Source of the DNA: Penium margaritaceum
Lineage: Eukaryota; Streptophyta; Zygnematophyceae; Desmidiales; Peniaceae
Length of the DNA: 64,000 nt
Direction: 5' to 3'
Assembly (NCBI GenBank): GCA_023375785.1
Contig: SZWC01000095.1
Span: 206,031-270,030, forward strand
The position numbers were made by a program, and so were the translations under genes. The notes beneath the pieces are model-generated. The model was given only the letters and a program-made list of their open reading frames with translations. It was not told where the DNA came from and made no database searches. Within the stretch, counting starts at the first letter, position 1. The number at the start of each line of letters is the position of its first letter. Positions 56,560-64,000 of the stretch are shown here, piece after piece.

Positions 56560-57400
56560 GAAAGCTCCACCAAAGACAGTCATGTTGAGTTGTGGCACAG
56601 CTGTTTGCATGAGGCTGAAAGCACACTATAAGTCATGCAGTAGCACAACGTGGTTAGTGGAATGGAAGGCTAAGGATGAGGGACAGTGCAAGAAGCTCTG
56701 TGAGCCGTACCTCCAAGGCAAGGCAAAGACAATGGCCTTTGAGCATAATGGACAATGTGCGGCTACAATCTTGGACTTAAATCACTGTGATGAGTACGGA
56801 CCAATTTGCACTCCCTCAAATGTTGGCAGCAAGTATTTTTTACCTTCATTGATGATCTCAGTCGCAAGATGTGGCTCTACTTCCTCAAGGTACATGGAGC
56901 GGTCGAGAAGATGCTACAAGATTCTTTTGCCATGGTAGAGCGACAGATTATCAAGAAGGTCAAGAAATTGTTTATACACAATGGTGGTGAGTACAAGGCG
57001 CACAAAGACTGGTTAAACCAATACGGCATTGACCACCAAATCACCATCCCCTACATACAAAGAATAATGGCGTTGCCAAGCAGAGGAACCAGACTATCCT
57101 CGCCATGACACAAAGTATTCTCTTTGATGCCAGACTTCCACCTTCATTTTTGGTAGAAGATACAAGAACTGCTTGCTACTTTGTGAAACAAACTCTTGAA
57201 GTTGCACTTGGTAGAGGCGGTAAAAAGCAGCAAGAGAAATATCTTTGGATGGCACAAGAGGCTTTGTGAGGGAACAATCCAGGTGCCTCACACCAAAGGA
57301 CATTTGGTTGTATAAATAAGGGAAAGGTCCAAGCAGGTGAAGAAGGTGGCATGCTAGATGCACATCCTTGCAAGTGCATAACCTTAGAGGAGAATATTCC
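56560..57400 (+). pseudogene. U integrase remnant
   Basis: CEPYLQGKAKTMAFEHNGQ (56700-56755; zinc-binding/GK region), LDLNHCDEYGPI (HxD region), FFTFIDDLSRKMWLYFLKV and VKKLFIHNGGEYKAHKDWLNQYGI (56806-57060, catalytic region with N-G-G-E-Y). A C-terminal piece similar to E1's GKLDAHP region is at 57340-57370. Broken. Confidence 0.7.
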
Positions 57401-57420
57401 ATAGCATTTTTAGACAGCCA

Positions 57421-57570
57421 TACCTCAAAGAGGTAACAAACCCTTGTTTTCCACAACTAACTTAATAGATATCCACGCAAATTTCAGGTTTCAGCACAAA
57501 CAATGCTCGTTTCATTTTGGACCTAGACCCAGAATGTCCCCTGGGTTGACAAAGGGGCTTGGGCCCACAA
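57421..57570 (+). mobile_element. Possible remnant of a family-2 LTR end and primer site
   Basis: GGGTTGACAAA (57543-57553) followed by GGGGCTTGGGCCCAC (57554-57568) resembles the LTR end plus half-tRNA site of M (GGTTGACAAA then GGGTTATGGGCCCAC). Only about 30 bp are recognisable. Confidence 0.35.
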
Positions 57571-58435
57571 CCAGCACAATGACCCTTACTTGCAGTCCAG
57601 TAAATGATTGTCTTTGTGCTCAAATTAGGATTTTTTATAATTTCTTAAGTAGAAGGGAATGGACTCCAATCAACATGACATCACTTCTAGCTCTTCAGTT
57701 TCTGTTAAAACCCTCTTCTTTGATGGATTGAAGTCTCTTCCAGTTTAGTGGAAGGCTATTGACACTTCATAGCTGTCTGCCAAATGTCATCAATCTGTGT
57801 CGTGCCAAACAAGCTCATCCTTGTGTAGCAGTCTGGGCTACATTTTTGTAATCTGGCCATACCAAAACAAGTCCGAGACCATCCAAATACACCATAAAAA
57901 ATGTTCGGTGAAACACAGTTCTGTATTTCATTGAACACAATTTTTATTCCGTTTTCAAATGAATGTCTCAACCGAAGGAACTTGGTTTCATAATTTCCTT
58001 TTCCACGGTATAGACGTTAGCAAGACGTTGGGAGCGATGCTACGTGGACACACCTTAAGGTACTACTACTCAAACGTAGTGAGAATGCATTGATTCTTCG
58101 AATGATATTGAGAATTTAATATGTGGGATCGTAAAAGCTCACAAGCGCTTGTGAACATGTTCGCCACTCTGCATCCCTCAAACCCATGAAAGAATCCAAA
58201 TCTAAATCAAAGTTAATGATCTCCCCCATGGGCCCCATACCAGAGCTACAAATTGTAAAATGTAGTTCACTGTGATATTCACTCGCATTTTTTGCTATGT
58301 CTGTGGAATTCAACAAAAAGTGGAATATGGTGTTGTACAGAGCAGAATATGGATGGTTCATAGGGATTATGTGCATAGATGACAGCGATTTGAGTACTTG
58401 GAATATTTGGATTACTTGTATTTATCAGTAAGTAT

Positions 58436-58695
58436 ACTTCGGTGAAAACCGTTGGGCATGTCAACCGCATGTATACAATATGGAAAAAAGAATAAGGCAT
58501 ATTCGGGATCTTGGGTTCTTGAGTCAAGCGACACATGTCATGCCGCATTGTGAGTAGTCACTTTGTGAAACTTCATCGATAAGTCAAGGGGTGTCAAGAA
58601 TATTGAGACACATCTTCATGAATATCTAGCACCCTCAAGACTTTCACCAAGTACTAATGAAACATTGATACGGTTAGCAAGAATCCTGTTCACCA
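58436..58695. repeat. Diverged direct repeat, copy 1
   Basis: Aligns weakly but over 200 bp with 63005-63262. Shared order: AGAATAAGGCA / AGAACAAGGCA, TTGTGAGTAG / TTGTAAGTGG, then AATATTGAG and a later ATTGATACGGTTAG / TCAATGCGGTTTG. One plus frame reads SWVLESSDTCH, which resembles a Copia protease W-x-x-D-S-G-A-T-x-H segment. Confidence 0.5.
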
Positions 58696-59450
58696 TTGTA
58701 GAGAGCGGTTGAAATTTTTAGATTCTTTGGGAAGAGAACATTTGAGGTCGTAACAGGTGGCCAATGATCCCTCGGCCAATGGGCGCAAAAATCATGAGGT
58801 GAATGCACGGTGGGCCATAAATTTGATGGTAGGAATGCTCACTCACGAGGGTTAAGGACTCGTGTAGGTGTTGTACATAACACGTCTTCCCTTTTAGCGG
58901 TATTATCCCTGCACATAAGCTGCCACAGGCTAGTGATAAATTTAGTATCTGTTGATCGGTTGATCAGTGTCACATAGGTTGTTATAAGGCCCTATCTTTT
59001 GTGCGCAATGTTGTAGTCATGCCAATTGATGGGATTCTTGGCCGGTTTTTGTTTAGCATCAGTGTCCAATAATTTTCTCATGGTTTGCGGGAAAAAGAAA
59101 GGTTCCCATTTCCCTCGCAAACCAGCATGTTAAAAACTACGGCACATAGAAGAAGTTTTCACAAGGACATTCATTGTATGTTTTTTCAGAGAAAATCAAA
59201 CACGTTTAAAACCTGTGTTTAAGTGAGAAGAAGGAATTAGGTGTCCATGCAACATCTCATACAATGTACTTTCCGTCAGCAGTTGAAAAGCTGAATTGCC
59301 ATGGGAAATGGTTGCTCTTGTCAGATGTGATGAAAGGCTAGTTGCTTTCCTTTCAAACACTGGGCGAATGTTTACTCCCTATGTGCGAGGTGGATGGATG
59401 AGAGTCACACTTTGTGTTTTATGGATATCTGAGATTTTTCACCCATTTGA

Positions 59451-60005
59451 AAAACCATGATCAGGTGATGGAATTATTCATAGTGGAATGTCTGAGCTAA
59501 CAATACTAGATATGAAGGAAAGGAATCTACAGACATATAAGAATGGGTACATTACAGTACTATAGTGAGTACTAAAAACTTCAAATCCATAGGTATGTCA
59601 TAAGAAATTGTCAAACATTCATGAGTATCTCACGAATTCAACTTTACCATAAACTATGCACTCCTCAACAGGTGGTGGTAGATTATCTATCCAAATCATT
59701 GAATCAAATACATAACACAAGTGTACTGTCTAGACATACTTTGTAAGTGCATCACACACATTCAAGATGCCATCGTTTTGTTTTAAATTATCATGCAGAA
59801 GATAAAACCATCATCAACGTTATGGAAGGTGTCATCTTTGCTGTTTTTAGATGAAATCCCACGAAGCCGATGTTTTGCAGCTCGGTTAACCACAAGTTGA
59901 ATAAAGAAGTTACCTTCAATATGCTGAAAAAAAACCACTCCTAGCTCAATGTGCATGTCTCGTGAGTCTCTCATTGAGCAAAGCAAGAAGGATAATATCT
60001 CACCT
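59451..60005. repeat. Diverged ~0.6-kb direct repeat, copy 1
   Basis: Aligns with 60630-61215 about 1.2 kb to the right. Shared anchors are AAAACCATGATCAGGTGATGG / AAAACCATAGCAAGGTGATGG (first 20 bases compared), GAAGGAAAGGAAT, GGTATGTCATA / GAGTATGTCATA and ACCATCATCAAC. On the minus strand the most conserved part reads NVDDGFIFC. Confidence 0.6.
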
Positions 60006-60629
60006 CTGCTGTTGGGAGAATTTCACTCGAGAAATTAGCGCTTTTTCTTTGTTTTCTTCACAAACATCTTAGTTCAAGGATATCAGGGTTTTTTTTAACA
60101 TTTGTGCAGGCTCTACCCATGCAAACATAAAACCCTTTTTCCCTAAATGGGGATTTTCTTGTCAAAGAAAAGAGGGCAAAGAAAGGCTTGTTTCTAGATC
60201 CTGATCAAGGAAAAAAAACAGTTTTCATAGTTTTACCCACACACGTAAACCCTCCATTATCCTTGCAAATTGCTTTGAAATCATTAACTTAGGATGATTT
60301 CTTCACGTAGGCTGATGTTGGACCTTGTTGTAGTGGGACCTAGCAGGTTCTCTTTCAACACATGGGGATTCTTGGTTCACCGTGCAAACCATTTGCAAAC
60401 CCTGAACAGTCGCAAATGCCTGAATGCAGGGGTTTGTGACTGTTTGCTAAAATAGAGCGATGTCACCATGTGGAATTCCATGTGGCATCAATGTTTGGTT
60501 TTTTCCTAAGACAAATGGATATGGCTTACTAATAGTTTTGACTTTGGATATTGCGTTGGTTCCCTGTAAATCCTGGATAACACAACTTCAGTGATTAGTC
60601 AGTGAATACACAGTCACTAACTTGTGTGG

Positions 60630-61215
60630 AAAACCATAGCAAGGTGATGGTTTGCTTCATGATGGAATATTTGACGTAAAGATACTCACTAGACAGGAAG
60701 GAAAGGAATAAACATACATGGAAGGATGGTTACGTCATGGTAACATAATGAAGATTATTCGTTTGTAACCTATGAGTATGTCATAGATTATTCTCAGAAA
60801 TATTAACCACATGTTTATGGGTTTTTTGTGCGTACTCTTGAACAATTCATGACCGATTACGAATCCAACTTATGTTTTATGTACAGATGACAGGTTTCCT
60901 ATTCATCACAATCCATAAGCTTATAAGAAATATGTGAGAGGCATCATCTTTGTTCCACGTTGTGCTGCAAAACATAAGACCATCATCAACATCATAGACG
61001 ATTTCTTCTCTGTTGTTTTCAAATAGAATCCCACCTTCATTATCCATAGGGCAGGTGCAGCAGTATATCTTAGTAACTTGCAGTTGTCTAGTTCTTTAAA
61101 AAAACACATCATGTACATTGTAGCAGCTCGCACAAGGAAATCTGCAAAGACTGATGCTGTCATTTCCACCAATGAACAGTTTATTGCTCAAAGGAACAAG
61201 ACGTAAGATGATGTT
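60630..61215. repeat. Diverged ~0.6-kb direct repeat, copy 2
   Basis: Partner of 59451-60005. On the minus strand it reads GGILFENNREEIVYDVDDGL, similar in spacing to copy 1's RGISSKNSKDDTFHNVDDGF. Confidence 0.6.
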
Positions 61216-62339
61216 CATCAAAGTGAAAGAAAGGTGAAAGAAGGCACATTCACAGTGGCATGTGCATGTTATTGGGTACACTCTTTAAAAGACTTGCACA
61301 AAAACTAACCACTTCCTACCATCATCTAAATGCACTTGATATGTTTCTAGTGTGAATACAACCTGATTTTGGAACAAAACTGCATGATTTAATAATCCCT
61401 TACACCTACAATAACAGAAGTACACATGTTTAGTACCTCCAACGTCTTGTGGTCAACATGTTACATGACCCTATCCACCCTTCCAAAGGAATGTTAATAA
61501 TGTCTGAGATGGTCTTCCACCATTTTCTCGCCCTACCCCTTGTAGTACATGGTCATTAGTAGGACATAGTCTTTTAGTATGGCGCTTGTACATGAGACTA
61601 CCAGCATTTTATTTACCACATGGTTGTAATAGAGTTAAAGCAAAACGTATTCATGTGAAACAAGAGGAAAACAAGCAAGCACCTTGTCTTTCAGAAGACC
61701 CCACGCTCACCGTCTCATTCCTCCACCATATCTTCCCACGCCTCCTTGTCCAGCCATTTTCAAGTAAAGCATTGCTATCTTTACTCCTCTTGTTGATTAT
61801 CTTTCTATTGTTCAACGTCCCCAATTCTTCCTCAAGTGAGAGCACATAACATTCACAAGTGTTCACCTAATCTCCACCTCAATCATAGGACTCATCAGTG
61901 TGAGGGATTTTCTGGTTGATAGCTGCAAAGGGTGCAACCGCAACACCTGCAACTGGTGCTACCCTAACTGCATATTTTATGTGCTACTATGTATGCATAT
62001 GCACTTGCAACTGCACTAGCAGTTCCACATGTTCTTCCACTTGTATCTACAGGAGCACTTGCACCCATATCTAACATGCACCTCTTCAACCTATAGCATC
62101 TTCTACTGCCTCTTCAATGCTTGTTCATCTTTTTTAAGAGGAGAGAACGTACACAGTCATTCATTTCTCGTACCTCAGGCTTTCTCTTTTTGCCTAAATC
62201 TCTTGTAAGAATGGATAAATTCACTGGCATCCATGATTTCCCTTGCAATGTGCATGCTAGAGCTCACCTCAATGTGCCCAAAGTTTTATCTTTGTGACTG
62301 TACACAAAAGAATGGAAGACTCATCTTAGTTGCTAGAGA

Positions 62340-63262
62340 CATCCTTTGATACACGTTTTGAATTATCCTCTCATTGGAAAAGAAGACATGCTTTGTCTCT
62401 TCAAGTTCGTCTCATGTGTATGCCATTGTTATGGCTCCTTCTGTACTATTCAGATGAATTCATTCATGACTGTGTGTTTGCATGCTTTGTCATGGAAAAA
62501 CAACATGGATGCTTTATCTTTCTTCCACTCCAACCCAAAGGGCAAGGAAGACCATGCTCTCCAAACTGATGTATCATTTTTTGCTTCATCATTTTTTTCC
62601 AGCATACATAGCAAATGGAACCTAGATAAGCCAATTTGTTGCCCTTACACAATGAACAAAAAACCATCGACCACCAAGTTCATAACAGATGAGATTCTCC
62701 TTCCTCTCTTCCTACTCATTGCCCAATCCCTACCACATGTTCTTACTTAGGCTCCCCATTGGTTCCATTAACTTTCTTTGTCTCAACCTTTTGTACCACA
62801 ACATGGATCAACAATCTTTCCATGCTCTTATTCATGGATCTTTTTATGGTGTTGGACTTGTCTTCTAAAATGTGAACATCATTGTTTCCTTTGTCCTTGT
62901 AACATAATTAAAACACTAGGTGGTATACAGGTAGAAGTAACTGAGCAAAAGACACCTTGTGAAATTGGGAAGATTGAGTAGTTTCTTTTAAAAAGAAGTG
63001 CGCTTCAATGGTAAGTGTTGGAACAACCGAATTCATACAATCAATTACAACAACCAGAACAAGGCAATCTTGGAATCATGGACGATTGAGACAAGTGGTG
63101 TGTGCGCAATCATGTTGTAAGTGGTTGTTTTGCAAAACTCCACCAACAAGTCGGAGGGTTTTTCGAATATTGAGGTTCATATTTCCAAAAGTATATCATC
63201 ATCAAGAATTTGACAAAAGATTATCAAAACATCAATGCGGTTTGTGATGATTCTGTCGACGA
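62340..63262 (+). mobile_element. Possible very old Copia gag-protease trace
   Basis: A plus frame contains NPKGKEDHALQTDV, SKWNLDKPICC and a following KKPSTTKF (about 62530-62680), spaced like a Gag tail with zinc knuckle. ESWTIETSGVC near 63073-63105 sits where a protease active-site segment would be. Similarity is faint and unrelated to the families above. Heavily broken if real. Confidence 0.3.
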
Positions 63263-63601
63263 CTTTGGTCATCGATAGAATCATCACGCGATGGGTCATG
63301 TATGACCAATGAACTCACCCATCAAACTGTGTATCAAGTAGTGCATTGAGAAATGAACAAAATGGTGAACATGGACTGTTTTCAGAAACTAATGAATATC
63401 ACATAGAGCCCATTAAGAAACTCATTAAATACAAGGAATGTACATCTGGGATTTTCCGGCATGCATTCGTGTGGATGTTCCCTAAAAAACTATTAGCATG
63501 CTGAAATATTGTTATGGGAGCCATCAGTCGAGGCGGTGATTATGTCTTCATTCTGATGTCAAGTGCATGTTTTGATGCTCCCATTGTATTATACGTTTTG
63601 C

Positions 63602-63636
63602 AAAACGTCTAAAAATTAAACAAATTTAGACGTTTT
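63602..63636. repeat. Perfect inverted repeat, 12-bp arms
   Basis: AAAACGTCTAAA (63602-63613), 11-nt spacer, TTTAGACGTTTT (63625-63636). It overlaps the 16-bp palindrome ACGTTTTGCAAAACGT at 63593-63608. AT-rich. Confidence 0.9.
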
Positions 63637-63900
63637 GTGAAATGTCTAAACTTGTTTAATCCTGTTGTGTTCCTCCCTCGTGCTATTTTGTCCTGGCAGC
63701 TCCCTAGGAGACATTCTAATTTCCTAGTGTGGACGCGAATCCCCCCCTCAGCATTTAGCGACCTCGGGTGTACTTTGGTGCATCAAATCTCTTGCACTGC
63801 CTGTCCCCGAGCCGCCAAGCTCCCTGGTTGCGACGGGCTCTCCCTTGGTTCTGTCCCACGTGTATGCTTTTAGCATGTGAGCTGATGTCATTGTATTCAT

Positions 63901-63940
63901 TGGCCTGATGAAGGCTCACCCGAGCCGAAACATGTTGCCA
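63901..63940 (+). ncRNA. Hammerhead-ribozyme-like motif
   Basis: In 40 nt: stem I 5' TGGC (63901-63904), core CTGATGA (63905-63911), one extra A, stem II GGCTC-ACCC-GAGCC (63913-63926), core GAAA with C (63927-63931), a very short stem III (AAC-AT-GTT), and stem I 3' GCCA (63937-63940). All conserved core bases of a type-I hammerhead are present, and both stems pair perfectly. The extra A between core and stem II is unusual. Such minimal hammerheads are known at the ends of Penelope-like retroelements and in plant retrozymes. Activity is not shown. Confidence 0.5.
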
Positions 63941-64000
63941 GTCATTGACCTTTGACTCCCCTTTCTCAAACATGCCTAGTATACATGGGCTTCTCTCCCT

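Larger units (their letters stand above)
54785..57420 (+). mobile_element. U: 5' part of a Ty1/Copia element
   Basis: Plus strand: LTR 54785-55536 (TGTTGATCTGATATG...TTCATA), decayed half-tRNA site 55539-55553 (12 of 15), gag 55560-56090, protease region 56100-56460 and integrase 56560-57400. RT, RNase H and 3' LTR are absent. Broken fossil. Confidence 0.8.
57571..62339. other. Unassigned sequence, no supported gene
   Basis: AT-richer than the rest and not similar to the LTR families above. The longest open frames are under 90 codons and none resembles a known protein. It contains diverged direct repeats (58436-58695 with 63005-63262; 59451-60005 with 60630-61215). A hydrophobic frame at 61730-61830 (Leu/Ile-rich) has no other support. 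May be host intergenic DNA or very old repeats. Confidence 0.5.
63263..64000. other. Unassigned right end of the window
   Basis: Apart from the palindromes and the hammerhead-like motif, no gene or known repeat is supported. 63670-63900 is more GC-rich than the sequence to its left, which may mark a separate repeat running off the window. Confidence 0.4.

Noticed and set aside
61586-61849. Small membrane protein with a Leu-rich segment
   Set aside because: Short, in unassigned AT-rich sequence, with no start context, no homologous copy and an equally long frame on the other strand.

Overview
This window looks like plant (green-lineage, streptophyte) nuclear DNA, made almost entirely of old Ty1/Copia LTR retrotransposons packed inside one another. 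The best evidence for a plant source is the primer-binding sites. One LTR family carries GGCTCTGATACCA (read on +), the 3' end of plant-type initiator tRNA-Met. Two or three others carry GGGTTATGGGCCCAC, complementary to the anticodon arm of the same tRNA. I cannot name the species. No intact host gene was found.

Layout. (1) 1-4474: a minus-strand Copia element (m1: integrase, protease region, gag, leader, 5' LTR) running off the left edge, with a solo LTR (2757-3494) in its leader, flanked by perfect 5-bp target duplications. (2) 4475-15367: copy A of a large direct duplication. It holds minus-strand element m2 (RNase H, RT, integrase), plus-strand element E1 nested in m2 (6060-12265), and the 5' part of plus-strand element M. 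(3) 15368-20939: LTR fragments, leader pieces and a younger minus-strand element N1 (17747-20475). (4) 20940-37930: copy B of the same array, containing an assembly gap (23423-24276), all of M (29243-36480) with a solo LTR of a third family in its gag (31139-32104), and the gag end of m2. (5) 37930-39882: a broken hAT DNA transposon gene, minus strand, with a BED zinc finger and a probable 793-bp intron filled with about four 184-bp tandem units. (6) 39883-40924: sequence rich in perfect inverted repeats. (7) 40925-54483: a three-level nest: plus-strand T contains minus-strand Q (41198-52288), which contains minus-strand P (44457-50367). (8) 54785-57420: 5' part of plus-strand element U. (9) 57571-64000: mostly unassigned sequence with diverged direct repeats, a possible very old Copia trace, and a hammerhead-ribozyme-like motif at 63901-63940.

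The order of events can be read from the nesting. m2 was hit by E1 and M; M was hit by the family-3 solo LTR; the m2/E1/M block was then duplicated, apparently by recombination between family-1 LTRs; N1 inserted later into one LTR of copy B. One caution: copies A and B are physically joined only across a single unresolved base (15657) flanked by about 208 bp of repeated LTR sequence, so the tandem arrangement could be an assembly product.
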